Shown here: one piece after another, positions 1 through 13,559 of the stretch | Layout of the letters: each line of letters opens with the position of its first letter | Position numbering within the stretch: the first letter of the stretch is position 1 | NCBI RefSeq assembly: GCF_016802725.1 | Contig: NC_052664.1 | Span: 31,079,275-31,143,274, forward strand | Length of the DNA: 64,000 nucleotides | Source: Solenopsis invicta | Taxonomy: Eukaryota; Arthropoda; Insecta; Hymenoptera; Formicidae | Direction: 5' to 3' | The notes under the pieces: model-generated | What the model saw: only the letters and a program-made list of their open reading frames with translations | Told to the model about the DNA's origin: nothing | The model's database searches: none | Made by a program: the position numbers and the translations under genes

Positions 1-1253
1 GAACGAATAAACGAAATTACTTATCGAGGAATAAAAGGAACAGCAACATGAGAAATGAAAAGATTGACGTGACGATGCCAACCGGTTGTCGCTCGCGCTG
101 TGCGCCATTTTCGAGTCGTCACCAATCTGGTTCGCCGCTGAATTAGCTCGGCACCCGCTAATTGATGCCAAGTCTCTTTTCGTATGTTCGGAATAACGCT
201 AATTGAGAGACAAAGTTTCACCGGTGCGGTCACTGGTCGCCGAGTTTCTGTGGACCTGCCTGCGAAACATCGTGAAAAAAGTTGAAACGACCAATCGAAG
301 CGCGGTTATTTCACTGGAGTGTGGTTTGCACGATAACGCTAATTTCCCTGGACCTGACAAAAGTATGGACGTGTAAAAAGTTGTAAAAACGATATTTCTG
401 TACGAAGTTGTATACGTGCATAACACGGTTTCAAACTGACAGGGATACGAGTCTCGCACACAAGTTTGAACTACAAAATAAAATAAAGAACGTTTCCGTT
501 GTAATGGAAAAAAAAAAAAAAACGAATATTTTTATATCGCGAATAATTTGAGATTATCGGGATTAGTCGCAAGAAGCGAAATTGCAGCTGATTCTCGTGA
601 TACGCTCGCTAGCTTCAAATTTTAATTTTCCATTGACGTGTTCCGCATTTTGCCTCTTATCCATCTAATACGCAGCTCGCGTTCAATGTCAGCGTCAGAG
701 ATGAGGATCGGACAGCCCGATTTAACGCTAAATGAGACTGTGGGGCGTGATGTTCGCGCAGAAAGCGCATGTAACTTAAGGCGCTTTTTACACGGCCTGA
801 CGCGCCGACGAGCACAGCCGCGATCAAACGGCGTGACGTGCTCTCGCATCGACACGATTACACGTACGATCGTCGTCGATAAGCGGATTCCTCGGCACGG
901 CTATACACGGCATGCGTGCAATGATTCCGTCGTTCTAGCGAAGAATGGGGCGCGGAGGGCGGGGAGAGGAAGAGAATCGAACAGGGGGGGGCCCATGTGC
1001 AATTCCATTGTGGCCGCTCACTTACTCGCTCGGCCAAGCTTGACGAAAATGCACGATCGATGGTGGTGATTGACGACTGTCGCGCCGATCGCGCGCTATC
1101 ATTATGGGGGAAACAAAACGGCACGGCGTGAAGGAGGATCCGCTTGGATGATCGGAATCATAACTCGAATCGGAATTTCTGCAACGCGTGACGGTCCAAG
1201 ACTGTCGAAACGGTTCGAACAGTGGTCGGTCGTATTTAAGATAACATTATTTA

Positions 1254-1273
1254 AAATAAAATAAAATAAAATA
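1254..1273. repeat. (AAAAT)n simple repeat
   Basis: A short run of AAAAT/TAAAA units, about four copies; a similar partial run occurs near 1500-1510. No function is implied. Confidence 0.7.
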
Positions 1274-4200
1274 GTTGATTAGTTTTATACTAGTAATTAT
1301 TTAAATATTTATTATTTATTATTTTAAATAACTTCTTACGACTCCTATTTCTTATTTCCTATTTTAAAAAGAAAAAAAGAAATTATTTAATTCTAAATAA
1401 GTATTTTAATTAAGTTTTTACTGCTGGTTAATTTCGTTTGGATTCGGCTTCCCTGGATTGAAGTAAAAAACAAAAAAAAACCAATGTTGTGTGTGAAATA
1501 AAATAAAATAGTTATTTAATATTTATTAATTTAAATAAATTGTATAGGTTATTTTACCAATTCCTGCGATTAAGAAATATGTAAGATGGCAAGCTTAGCA
1601 GCAACCGATTACTTGAATGAAATGTCATTTAATAAATATCTTAATCTACTTATTTTTTCAATTTTTCAATCTTTTTTCTCTCTCTCTGTAAGTGATTTGG
1701 AACGATAATGTATGCAATTGTATCATAAAACTTAAGAACATTTTACCAAATATTATTAATAGAGACTGTTATTAAATGCCCCAGTACTATGGAATTACCG
1801 GTTGACTTGCACTGGCATCCCGTCTTATTTCTCAGTCATTCGTTCGCATGTGTGACAATGAAAAGAAAGCGATGAAAAAAAGATTCGAGGAACTTCTTCA
1901 CCGCAGGCTCGTAATTTTCTTTAAAATCATACCGCGACAAAAAAAACACATGATCAACCGCAATGTCACCGGTAATTGCGCTGCTTTTATGAAATAAAGA
2001 AAAGTGGAAAAACATACGAGAGTCAAATCCTGGGAATTTTAGAAGGACTCGTGCCGTTTGATGGCAGGGCGTGGGAGACCGTCGACCAGCTGCTGGTCGA
2101 TGTTGGTTCAAGGACCATTACACAATGGCACTATATATGCGAGAGCGCGGGTGGGATACGAGAAAGTCACGTTTTCGTAGAGAGTACGCTGCTGAGAGTG
2201 GCGGCGAAAGATGAAGGAAGGAAGAAAGGGGAGGAGGGGTCACGTTTTCCGGGAAATCAAGTCGTGACTTCATTCGCGTCCACGCGAGGGATGCGACTTT
2301 ATTATCCAGGTAGGAGATGAATTAGCGATGGAATTACCAACCACTTTCTTCTGCGACACAATATACGGTGCATACAGAGCAATCGTTGCATTCGTACGTT
2401 CACTTGAGTTGATTGTGAATTTCGTGCAATTGCGTTCCAGCGATCAAAGAAATTGTTACTACGCATTTCTCTATCCAATGTATTTCAATGTTTAATTTGG
2501 CGAAATTCAAATCATCGTGCAGCTCTACAGATATGAAGCAATAAAAAAAAAAAACTTATTTCTCAATCGAAAGAACCGCGGATATACTTTGCATGCATTA
2601 TCAACAGCGCCTTAATTATCTCAGATAAAAATTATTCCAATTAGCAAACGAGGTATCGCAAATTGAGACTTCCACGATTGCATAATCATCTTATCGGTGG
2701 GGGCTGCTAATTAAGCGGAAGGCGTTGTACCGAAAATGTTGCTCGATTTGCGAACGCGCGAACGAACGTGTCTTCGGTGTTTTGATCGTAAATTCATTGG
2801 CCAGCTAACACAGTGTCGGCTCGGTAGCGTATGTGTGACGATTTAAGAGAACCGAACTGACTCTCGGCAGCGGGAACTACCATTTCCTTCGTTTATCATG
2901 AGACGGAGGCGCCCAATTAAAGTTCAACTGGCCAATCAGCGTGAAAGCGCGGGACAACGCAAGCGCGAAGCATGCGTTATCATACGGCAAGATCGCGACC
3001 AGTTTGTGGGAGCGAAGGTGGTTGATAAATCGGCGCACACCATCGTAGGTGGCTTACACGTACGTACGGACGGTCGGGAGAAACAAGTAAACGCATTCGT
3101 ACGTATATACACATGTTCACGGCATACAGCGTGCGGGGACTTGGCGATGGGACTCGGTAGGAACGGCGTTTCTCACTTACAAGTTGCGAAAGTCTAGGTA
3201 CGTTAACGCACGGATTCTTCCTCATTATATGTGCCAAGTTGGGGAGAGACTCTCGCCGTAACTGTAATACTTGGAAGGAGGACCTGACGTAATATCCGGG
3301 TGATCCTTCCGTCCGCGCCTTATAACTGCGATTACCGGAAGCAAAGCGATATCAATCGTTTCATGAAGATTCAAAACAAAAATGAAACAAAAACGAAAAA
3401 GATGCATCGAAATAAGTTTTGTACACATTTCTTTCAGATAAACTTCACTAAAATTATAATTAATTAATGATTATTAACTCAAGTTATAAAATTATAGAAG
3501 AAACAAAAAAGATAGAATGCAAAAAATAATTAGACGCTTTGTAAATGTAAATCATAATTTTTAAGGTGCTACATATTTCTTCTAAATTGCAAATATTGTT
3601 TTAGCTTGAAAACGATAGCCTATTCAATGTTAGTTATTAAAAATTCTCTGAATAAAGAGGTTTTTAATATCGAGCGATTCGTGAATGTTCAATCGTTGTC
3701 TAATTTCAATTGGCAAGGCACCACCCAAGTGAAATGATTAAATATACTAGATCAATCAATTAACGAGGCGATAGTCGGCAAATTTAATGGAATGTTAGCT
3801 TCGTAAGTACGGGTTTCGATTGTTCCATCGCGTAAGCATGTAATATGAGCCAACAAGCCGTGTCTGCTAAGGGGGGGCCCGGCTTTCAGACACATACAGG
3901 CTTCACTGACCGCGTGAAAAATTAATCAAGGCATCGTTCCACGACGCTGATTGTAAAAGGCTCGTTGCAGCTACGCGCTCGTTATCGGTCGTCGTCGTTT
4001 CAGAGAAAATTAATAGCATAAATTCAGCGATCGCTCGCGTTACGACGCGTAAAAATAGAACGTTCGCCGCTTTTGTGTTTAATTGACGGCGAGACGGCCG
4101 GTATGCTTTTGCTACCGATTTCTCCTGCGATCAAAACGTCGACCGGCCATAACGCGGTGATAATAATTGGAGAGGCTAACGCGCACACGCGACCGTCGTC

Positions 4201-5671
4201 TTTAAATCAGATTCTCGACTTTAATGGGCAATTAAAAAAAAACATGTCGAACGACAGTGAGAGTCCATCTGAGGACGATATACTGAGTTGTTGCGAAATG
4301 TTACGAACGTATTTAATTGTATCGTTAATCAATGAAGTTAACACGAACGATTCCATAAATTTAAACGGGTATTTTAATTTTCAAAAATGAGGTTTTATCA
4401 TATATTAGTAAATCATAAAAAATTTCATGAAATTAATACACTGATTGTAACAGAAAATATTCCTAAATTTTAATAAATATTTATTTGAACCAGTATTAAT
4501 GACTTAGTATTAATGAATTTATTTATGGTATATAAATGTTTACTCTATAAGAAGAAATGATACTTAAATTAAATTAGTAGTTCTCGTACTAAATAAATAT
4601 ATATTTACATTTAATAAATATTTCATTAGTACTATTCAAATAGATAATTATTAAAATTTAGCAATTTTTTTCCCAATATATGATAAAAACTCATTTTTTA
4701 AAATTAAACATTCGTTCAAAATTAGATTGATTTGTATCAAAGTACAACATTTTTGATAATTTTGTCGTAAGTGATTATTATCAACATAAAATATCATGTA
4801 AATAATTATAATTTGAAGATCATAATTTACAAGTCAATGACTCTATTAAATTCTTCTTTAAAAAAAAAAAAATATCTACAATATTTTCATAACGTTGACA
4901 ACATGTTAAAGTCTATCTTATTCGAAGTTCAAAGTTGGTACATTTTCTTTCCGTTTTGATCAACGAGTTTCGCTGGTTCTATATGCAAAAGTCGAATTTC
5001 ACGAATCCGGCGAAAACGCGAGTTTGAGACACAGCGGATTTCCCATGACCGTTTCGCGATTGGAGAGGAGTAATTAGTCAGCCGACGATCAACCAACCGC
5101 CGCGTGCAATGCATTCGCCTCACCGTGGCGCGCACATTGCCATTTATCAAGAGTGACCGTATGCGCGCGTTCTTACGCCGACGCAGAACAAGATGATGCC
5201 GATGGTAGTAGACGCCGGTCGTGATTAATAGATACAATCACGGTGACCTGGTACGCGCGCACAACGCGCTTATCTTCGTCTACGCTCTTGGGAAAAACCG
5301 CCGTCATCGGTACGAACAACGATCCTTGTCCGTGCTCTCGCATCCGAGGAAGTAATCACTTTAAACCGATACGAATCCAAATTACGTTAAACCGTTTCCA
5401 CGTGCGCTTACAGTCAACGCGGAAAAAATCAGCGCCAGTCAGCGTGGTGGTCCTCCTTTCACAGCAGCGCGTGGACCAACTCACATCGTTCCGATCTCGC
5501 TTCTTTTCGGATCTCGTCGTCTCGTTTCTCGCGCTCCTTCGTCGGGGTCGGACCACACCGGACGTTTCGCGATGAAGAATCTCTCGTGTCGCATGTGCAA
5601 AAACGTCAGTTGGCGTGGGATCATACGTCGAAGCAGCGACGCAAAGAGAAATAAGACAAAAATGAATTGTA

Positions 5672-6106
5672 CACTGAGAGAAAAATATCTTGAAACAGAA
5701 AAATTATTTACTCAGTGGGTCCTAACAGCTTGTTGCAGTTTAGTTAAAAATTTCTCAATTGAAATAATTATGTAAATAAAATAAAGAAATGACTTTTAAT
5801 CAAGTAATTTTTTCTTACAGTTCTAGAAAATATTTACTATTAAACAATTTTAATATTCAAGATAATCAGATTTTTTCAATCTAAAAAAACAATTTAATTA
5901 AGTTTAATAATATTAGCTCATTTGTAAAATCATTTAAAACGTAAAAAATGTAAAAATATAAAATTATATACTTAAGATAAAATGGTTATTTACTTAAAAG
6001 TAAATATTTTTATTTAAACAAGATTGAAACAAACAAATGCTTGCAACAAAATATACAGCTTTCAGAAAATGTATTTTCTGTATTTAAAAAAATTTTTCTT
6101 TCAGTG
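5672..6106. mobile_element. MITE with CACTGA-type inverted ends, TA target site
   Basis: The left end begins CACTGAGAGAAAAAT and the right end, read on the other strand, begins CACTGAAAGAAAAAT. Each is flanked directly by TA, as expected for a Tc1/mariner-type target duplication. The interior is AT-rich with no open frame long enough for a transposase, so this is a non-autonomous element of about 435 bp. Related ends occur at 7068-7305 and 11726-11939. Confidence 0.65.
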
Positions 6107-6689
6107 TAATAATATCCTTTCGCATCATCGTCGAGAACAAAAAGAATAATTATTCGCATTACTTAAGACGACTTAAAAATTTAATAAAATATAATCGAGA
6201 ATTAATTACGTATGTAACTAAGAAACACAAGTATTAGTATCAATACTTTGCAAAGCACCTAAACATCCAACAGCAACTCTTAACAATCAAACTATAACAA
6301 TACATAAGGAATAAGATAATTATGAAGTATCGGAATCTACCGAGCATTCATTGAGAAAGTGATAAAAAGCAGCGCACAAAATTTGCGTCGTTCGATCGAG
6401 CAACAACGGGTTCAGCTTCGACATCGACGCGAATGTCCAATCGACGCTCTGAGATCGCAACCTCCGCTGTTGCTTGTCTGAAAATCTCGCGAACGTACGC
6501 GAATCGAGCTCCTCTGCGGAATCTGCATAGCGTTCACGCGAGGGATAAATCCTGGCGCGATCCTCTATAAGGACTCGTCGCCATCCCGCGCGTTGACTGA
6601 CGGCACAATCCTCGATTCTTCCGCGATACCTCGGGACTCTCCTCTTGGATCTTTCCGGGACGACGTAACTGGCAGTGGGAAACAGATGA

Positions 6690-6723
6690 AAGAACGGATG
6701 GATGGACGGACGGACGGACGGAC
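6690..6723. repeat. GGAC tetranucleotide repeat
   Basis: A GGAT/GGAC tandem run with about eight units. It encodes the Ser/Val/Pro-repetitive artefact frame on the minus strand, which is not a gene. Confidence 0.75.
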
Positions 6724-7067
6724 ATGTGCGGTAGCGAGGGTCCTTAATTATGCGGTTTTACGCTAGTGGTATCTACGCCAGCGAGGAGCTCGGGGACGAA
6801 TGCAAATACCCGGGTTGGTTCTCGATAGAAGGACGGCGACGCAGAGATCTGGCCCTTTTAGTTAGCAGATGCCGCGAGATACTCGACCGTTTCCTATCCT
6901 CTCTTCCTCCACGAAAAAAAATGACCAAGTAAAAAAGAAAAATACGAGGAGGTCGGCTGGATTAGAAGACACGTAGGTTTGCGTGCAAGGGTCTTTCAAT
7001 CTTGACGGAAAAACAGACGCAAAGCTTTTTTCGAAGCGAAAATATTAAAATACCTTTTGACGGTATA

Positions 7068-7305
7068 CACTGAAAAAAGAATCTGGCAATAGTTACCAAA
7101 TGCTAAATGAAATAATAACAATTAAATATTTGGTTAATATGATCAAAAACAATTTCCTAAATATTTAGTAAATATTACTAAATTTGGTTATGCTCACTAA
7201 ATATTTAGAAAAATATAATTATTTTTAGTTGTATTATAACCAAATATTTAAATAGCATTATTTTATTCAATATTCGATAGCCATTACCAAATTCTTTCTT
7301 CAGTG
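7068..7305. mobile_element. MITE, CACTGAA family, about 238 bp
   Basis: The terminal inverted repeats match over about 30 bp: the left end starts CACTGAAAAAAGAATCTGG and the right end on the minus strand starts CACTGAAGAAAGAATTTGG. The interior is AT-rich with the word AAATATTTAG recurring in both orientations, so the whole element can fold back. The target duplication is not clean (TATA on the left, TCTATA on the right). It is closely related in ends and interior to 11726-11939. Confidence 0.75.
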
Positions 7306-7680
7306 TCTATAATAATCCTTTAACATCAGGATTTGTTAATATTGAATTTATTTTTAATTTTTAATAACAAAAATTTTTCACCGACGGTGAAATTTGGCTT
7401 TATTATTCAATAGCGTTTCTACAATAGCTCCATCAGTTTGCGATAGTGTCACTGGGTTCCAAATTACGTAACACGTTTCGATTGTGTGGCACACATAATA
7501 TCATACATAATACTAATAACGATACCAAACTGATGCAGCAACGGGCAACAGCTGACGCAGCAGCATCCTCTGTACGTGGATGAGAGATTAGCAAAATAGC
7601 GTGTGCGCGCGCGCGAGTCAATGGAAACGAAAGCGGGAGCAGTTATGCATACACACATCGCTATGCACGCATTTCGCGTA

Positions 7681-7735
7681 CGTGTGTGCATGTGTGTATG
7701 TGTGTGTGTGTGTACACGGCTGGTTGCACACGTGT
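7681..7735. repeat. (GT)n-rich microsatellite
   Basis: Alternating TGTG and TATG dinucleotides within a CpG-rich patch. They account for the Thr/His-rich frames on the minus strand, which are not supported as genes. Confidence 0.75.
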
Positions 7736-8215
7736 ACAGAACCCGGACTAGCTCGTGTGCCGGCCTGAACCGATGAAAGGGAACGAGAAACCGGTTGCAG
7801 GTCGATCGCACGACGACGGTTTCTAAGTCGCGCGAAGGTTTCGAATGTCCCGGGAGTGGTATCGAGCCCGATTTCCTGCAGCACTTCTCGCATGCTGTAT
7901 CACTGGTCTATAGTTAGCTCGTCGCCACGCGCAAAAAGGTAAACATGTACATCGACCATATTAGAGTTTTTAAACCAACTTGCGCTTATTGCTCCAAGAT
8001 ACGAAATCGACTAAATCGACGCGCCACGGGTTATGCTAAACACGTCGATCTTAATTCATTGAGTTTTCAATTAACGCGCGCGAAGCTGAAATGCAAATCA
8101 AACTTCGATTCCGAAACCGGAAAATTCTTTTTTAATTACAAACCGGCGCCTGCAACGTGATTCCTGTTTCTTCAGAGGGCAATGACTTCAACATTTTTTT
8201 ATGACACGTAGAATA

Positions 8216-8460
8216 CCCTGACAATAAGAAAAATATTAATCAAACGTTTAGTTAAATTATGATCAAATGAATTTTGCAGTTACTGGTATCGAAAGCTTAC
8301 ATTTAACGAAGCATTTAATTATCAGTTGTATAAAAACATTTATTTAGAGCTAAGATTGTTTGATCAATACAACGACTGCATATTTAGTAATTATAATTAT
8401 AAAATTCATTTGCTGTTTAACTAAACGTTCGGTCTATCTCACGAAATATTTCTCTCAGTG
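8216..8460. mobile_element. Degenerate inverted-repeat element (MITE-like)
   Basis: The arm at about 8237-8278 (with AACGTTTAGTTAAA) is matched in reverse complement at about 8392-8432. The right end read on the minus strand is CACTGAGAGAAATATTT, like the CACTGA family, while the left end has diverged. The interior has no coding potential. The limits are approximate. Confidence 0.45.
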
Positions 8461-8516
8461 CATATATTATATTCAAAATATGATAGTAACGCGTTTATCT
8501 GAAGAATGATATAACC

Positions 8517-8911
8517 GAGGGGAAATTCACAGCCGGCATTGGTGTACAAAATTTCGGCAGTGGACTGCCGAAAAAAGTAAGCAGTGACCTATAATATTGA
8601 CGGCATTGTCGTCAGTGGTTGGGGAGTGGTGAGCTCACTTCAGAGTCGATCATGGGGTTGAGCACAAAAATTTTTGAATACTTCGGGAAAGCTTTAGAAT
8701 TCTTGTGCAGGCATTGGCGTATGATAATGGGCACGCGGTAGTGCTCATAATTGCATGGCATTGCCTTAATTTTAATATAGGATTGACGGCATTGTAGGCA
8801 TTGACTAACAATAAGCATTGTCGGCAGTGTACAAAAATGTCGGCAGTGTTTTACAGCAATGCCAAAAATCGGCATTGGTGTACAAAATTTTGGGTTGTGA
8901 ATTCCCCCTCG
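8517..8911. mobile_element. 395-bp MITE with 8-9 bp target duplication and internal GGCATTG repeats
   Basis: GATATAACC is present at both flanks (8508-8516 and 8912-8920). The terminal inverted repeats are GAGGGGAAATTCACAGCC on the left and, on the minus strand at the right, CGAGGGGGAATTCACAACCC. The interior holds many GGCATTG/GGCAGTG words and a direct copy of CGGCATTGGTGTACAAAAT just inside each end. An 8-bp duplication is typical of hAT elements, so a non-autonomous hAT-like origin is the best guess. No transposase frame is present. Confidence 0.75.
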
Positions 8912-11725
8912 GATATAACCATATTTTAAGCGAGCAGATATTTATTGCAGAAATCTCTCGCAAATTTATTTATCCCACTTTCAGCATATTATCATTCGCA
9001 GGTAAACGATACTTCGGTATAGAAGGCTCGTTTAAAAGTCGTACTGCGACTTTCGCGAGCGACGCGATCCATATCCCGCGCGTTTCAATACGCGGATCCA
9101 ATATACATCCCGAGACGGCAATTGCATTCCGCGAACACGGCAGTGTTTTAATATTCGCGAAATGTAACCCCTGCACCGCGTCTGTCTCACGTGGCGGCGA
9201 ATGCGGCGTGTCTCGTGTGAAAGCACGTTAAGCCCGGGCGGATCAGTTTCTAAGGAGAGAGAGAAGAGAAAGCCTGAGAACATAAGAGCGGCGAACGTCT
9301 GGAGTACGCCGTCGCCGCCGTCGCCACAGCCGTACCGCATCCAGAGTATCGCGAGATATATAGTGAACGAGCCTTGGGACGAGATCTTCGTCCGATTCTT
9401 TGCAACACCATCTCAAGGCGGGCGAATCGCGAAATATTCTCGCGCTCGCGCGATCTATTGTCTATATTATTACCTAATTTCTAGGGCTAAGCTGTATCAG
9501 TAAAATACAGATTCGAATAAAGGCAATATTAATAAAATTAAAGTTAGTGGATTGGACATTACGAGAAAAGTCATTCACCTCAAAATTATTGATGCAATAT
9601 TATACATCACTCATTTACGTTTCAACCCAGAAGAAAGAATCAAAAAATACCTGTTTGAATCAAAGAAATTTCTTGATTGTTTTTTTTATTACAATTTAAA
9701 AAAATGGTTGTATAACGCAAATTTCTTTTTAAATGAAAGAAATATATTTTTAACATCAAAAAAACTAAATTATTTCTGTCAATACTTTCTTTGAATTAAA
9801 AAGTTATTTGTTTAAATTAACGCGTTTAAATTAACACTTTAATAAAGCTAATAATATTATTTTTTGAAAGCTTAAAACGTAACTTTTCTCTTCATGAAAT
9901 CGTTAATTCAAATGAGATATTCGTAATTAAAATAAACAAAGTCTACATTTTATTTTAACTCCTACCGAGTATTATACAATACCTACATTATAAATATTGA
10001 AAAAAATCCCGTTTAAAAAGTCATAAAAATAAAGAAATTTATACACAGCTACAGTTTTAAATATATTTCTCATAATAATAACTATAAATTTTTACTTTTA
10101 TATTTTACCGTAAATGCATGTACAATGAAATTTAAAACGAAATCATGTTTATATAGTTCGTTAAAAAGTGACACCTACTTTTGTTTTTTGAATTTCTAAA
10201 AAATAGAAAATAAAACATAAGATATAATTACCTAATTGAAAAAAAAAGACTTAAAAAGCATATACAGCAGAAAAATAAAACAGACAAATGATTCTATTGA
10301 AAGATCTATAGATGATTTTGAATACCACATTATATTGAGACAATGCGGAACGCCGCTAATAGTGTCTAATAGATCTTAATTATTTTCTTCTATCTCTCAC
10401 TTCTCCTATTGGACTTTACCGACTTTCTTTATTCGCCATTTTACGATATATGCAGTATTACTCATTGCATCGACGTAGTATTACATCATGTTAATTTATG
10501 TCCTAGCGAAAAGTCAAGATAGAAATTTACCAAAGGTAAACAATTATCCTATATTAATTCTCACACATATTTAAGTAAAAAAGCATTATCGGATATGTTA
10601 TCGATTTATAATTCCCAAATACTATTAATTTTTGAAAATATGTATTAATTGAACTCAAAAAATCGTTTTATTTATTTATTTGTTTGTTACTTTCTAAAAC
10701 CGCGATCATAAATAATTAAAAATTGTAAAAATCGTTAAATCATACCTACGCATATTCGTAAGATATTTAAAAATAATTATTCTAAAAATGTTTCGTTTTT
10801 ACAAACGATTCTTTTAATGGATTCTAATATTTCGCATCAATCAACTTCACGTTGATTTAAAGTTACTACAGTTTCAAGTTCCTCCACTTCGATAACGAAA
10901 GGTCACGTTCTCACAAGTGTCATTTCCGTTTCTGCCAAATCATCGCAATATTCTGCGAATTACTTCACGCGGTAAAGCATTTGATTTCGGATGTAAGAAA
11001 TTCTCAGGACGTTATCTCGATTATTCAAGAGCGCTTATTGTTAGACCATTTCGGTTGTTGTTTATCCAGAAATACGCACGGTGGCACTGAACAAGGCTTT
11101 ACGTTAGGTTAGGCGTTTACCTAATTTCTAGAGCTAGGATGTGTTATTATTGCACCTAGAAATTGCGATACTAGTAAATTTGCGTCATTAACGGCACGAA
11201 TTATATGTCTTTCGGTAACTCGTAATTAATCAAATTTGTAATAATACTTTCAAATAAGAGGGCTGTTCAACGAGTCCTTAAAAAATATTTAAGATTGTGT
11301 CGCTAGTATCAAACTGATACACAGAGTAAAAAATACCGTTGAATCATAGCATTAGTTTAATTAAAAATATCTTGTTAATTCAATAACATATATATACACA
11401 ATAATGACACAAAATGATTAAAAGTAAAGACAATAACAAATATAGATGAATGAATAAAATTTAGATGAATTAACTTCTTATTTTTGTGACAGTCCATGAT
11501 TCAATTAATTGAATCAAATTATGTTTTGATTTAAATTACAGCATTTTTTTCAACGTATAATAGATTAATGCTTGTTATTTTTCAAACCTGTACGTACAAA
11601 ATTTCACACAAATTTGTCAATTGATTTTGTCGTGACAGCTATCTAAAGTAAACTTTTGTTTTTTTTTTAATAAAAAAGAAAATAGAAACTCAAGCAATAA
11701 TTATACTACACATATAAATAAAATA

Positions 11726-11939
11726 CACTGAAAAGAGAGTTTGATAATGACTATCAAATGTTGAATGGAATAAATGTCAATTAAATATTTAGTTAATATA
11801 ACAAAAAATAATTTTACTTTTCTAAATATTTTGCGAGTATAATTAAATTTAGTAATTTAGAAAAGTCAAATTATTTTCACTTTTAATTGACATTATTTCA
11901 CTCAACATTTGGTAGCTGTTATCACACTCTTTTTCAGTG
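11726..11939. mobile_element. MITE, CACTGAA family, about 214 bp, TA target site
   Basis: The inverted repeats extend about 55 bp. The left arm starts CACTGAAAAGAGAGTTTGAT and the right arm on the minus strand starts CACTGAAAAAGAGTGTGAT; both continue through a CAAATGTTGA word to a TGTCAATTAA word. TA flanks both ends, a Tc1/mariner-type duplication. It shares ends and arrangement with 7068-7305. Confidence 0.8.
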
Positions 11940-12198
11940 TAATGATAAGAAACTACTTAATAAACTTTTACTGTTTTGAAAAATAGAAAAACGCGACCCT
12001 CGTAACCTAATAGTTTCTAAAAAATCAACAAGTTCCACAATTAATAGTACAAATAGAATTATTTTAATGAAATTGCTAATAAAATCGGTATTTCATTTTG
12101 AATCATTGTTTTAGTAAAAAAATCAATTATTGAAAATATTAATAATATCTTTAATCTACAAAAGATACTCATGCAATTATAACTTTTTTGCATATTTA

Positions 12199-12415
12199 CA
12201 GTAAGAAAAAAATTTGTTGAAAAACTAAAATATTTAGTCCGATACGTTCAAGTAAACGATGGGGTTCATTCAACAATTATTTATCTAGTTGCACGAAAAA
12301 GGTAAAGTTTATGCATGTCAACCGTTAACATTTTATAATAACAAATTAACTACATCAATTTAATATTTAGTTGAACTAGATATTTTAGTTCCTCGACAAA
12401 TTTTTTTTCCAGATG
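12199..12415. mobile_element. MITE-like fold-back element, TA flanks, about 217 bp
   Basis: The left arm (AAAAAAATTTGTTGA, then AACTAAAATATTTAGT) is matched in reverse complement at the right end (AAAAAAAATTTGTCGAGG, then AACTAAAATATCTAGT). TA is present at both boundaries. No coding frame is present. Confidence 0.6.
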
Positions 12416-13559
12416 TAGATGAACAAAATTAAATCAATTATATTTTTACTAATAATTCGTACGACAATTTATTGCAAGCTGTAGCAAACCGTTTATCGTA
12501 GAATTTATTGTACGACAACGGTAATAAAAACCGAGCAAGTTACAACAACGTTATTTTCGTGAATTCTCTTGTAGAATTTTTCGACAACCCCAGGTCACAA
12601 ACGTGCTCATCGAAGTGCTCACGCTTCAATCGGGCAAGAGGGTCAAAACAGGATACGGTTCCCGCGGAAGGGGGCCGCGCGCGCGGCCCCCGTTCCGTGC
12701 GCGAAATATCGAGAGGGAGCAACGAAATGTCGAGTCGGAGCGTGTTAACGCACAGAAAGAAGAAGGGATGGCTCGCTTCCTGGAAAGCTGGGGCTGGGCA
12801 CCTGTCCCTCAGGGACTGGCAACTCGGAGGAGAAGGCATCGCGCGCCGCCGCTGCGCCGGGCCCCGTATCCCGAGGACGCGCGGCGGATGAGCACCGCTG
12901 CATTGTTAAATACACCATCACGTGCGTCCGTTTGGAGGAGCGTCTCGCTCCGAAACGGTCCGCACGCTCGCCTTCGCTGTCAGCCTGACAGCATCGACGC
13001 CTATCGCGGCTCGTCCGATGCCGAGGAGGTGCTCGGCGAGGCGTCCCGACCTCGAGCTAACGAACAAATAAAAATGAAGAAAATTGCATCGACGAGAGGT
13101 TCGATGGTGGTTTCGAGAAATTCGCTCAAAGGGATCTGCGTGAAATACTCGCAGAGTTGATGAAATTGAGCCCGATCGCACGCGATCGGCGGCGACGGCG
13201 GTCATGGTGACGATGATGGTCGACATTTTCAAGACAGATAGTAAGCGAAGAGTAACCGAGACAAGCGCGGCACTCAATGTCCGACGCCGAGGAAAACGAA
13301 GCGGACTAGACTAGGAAATCGCGTTTAGGGTTGGTAGGTGCCGAGACGCGTATTTGCATAAACAAGAGCAACAAGAGCCGCGGGACGTTTCACGTAGGAG
13401 CGACACGACGCGCTCGGTGCTCGGCGCTCGGTGCTCGGCGTCCAACGCGCCGGCGCTCGGCGTCGCTCCGCGATCCTGTTGCCTAGCAGCGGACCCGCGC
13501 GACATGTGGCGTCGGTGGTTCCGCGGGGCGCACGAATATACGCAAACTTTTCTACTCAC

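Larger units (their letters stand above)
1..12500. other. Non-coding region: intron or intergenic DNA with CpG-rich patches
   Basis: No exon could be supported here on either strand. Open frames are short, often begin at non-ATG codons, and lie mostly inside CpG-rich patches (about 600-1250, 1800-2350, 2700-3400, 3750-4390, 4960-5650, 6340-6990, 7400-8160 and 8930-9480), where stop codons are rare by composition. Between the patches the DNA is very AT-rich. Several inverted-repeat elements listed separately are inserted here. A minus-strand first exon at 13.6 kb ends in a splice donor pointing this way, so the stretch is probably its first intron; the regularly spaced GC-rich patches could then be intronic regulatory DNA. 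That is inference. Confidence 0.5.

Noticed and set aside
11101..11120. TTAGGTTAGG, the insect telomere unit
   Set aside because: Only two units (also a short CCTAACCTAAC at 28,817); too short for an interstitial telomere.
12508..13160. Plus-strand open frames of 127 and 185 codons in the CpG island
   Set aside because: They overlap each other and frames on the minus strand, the longer begins at GTG, are Arg/Ser/Pro-rich, and show no domain; the GC-rich composition explains the lack of stops.
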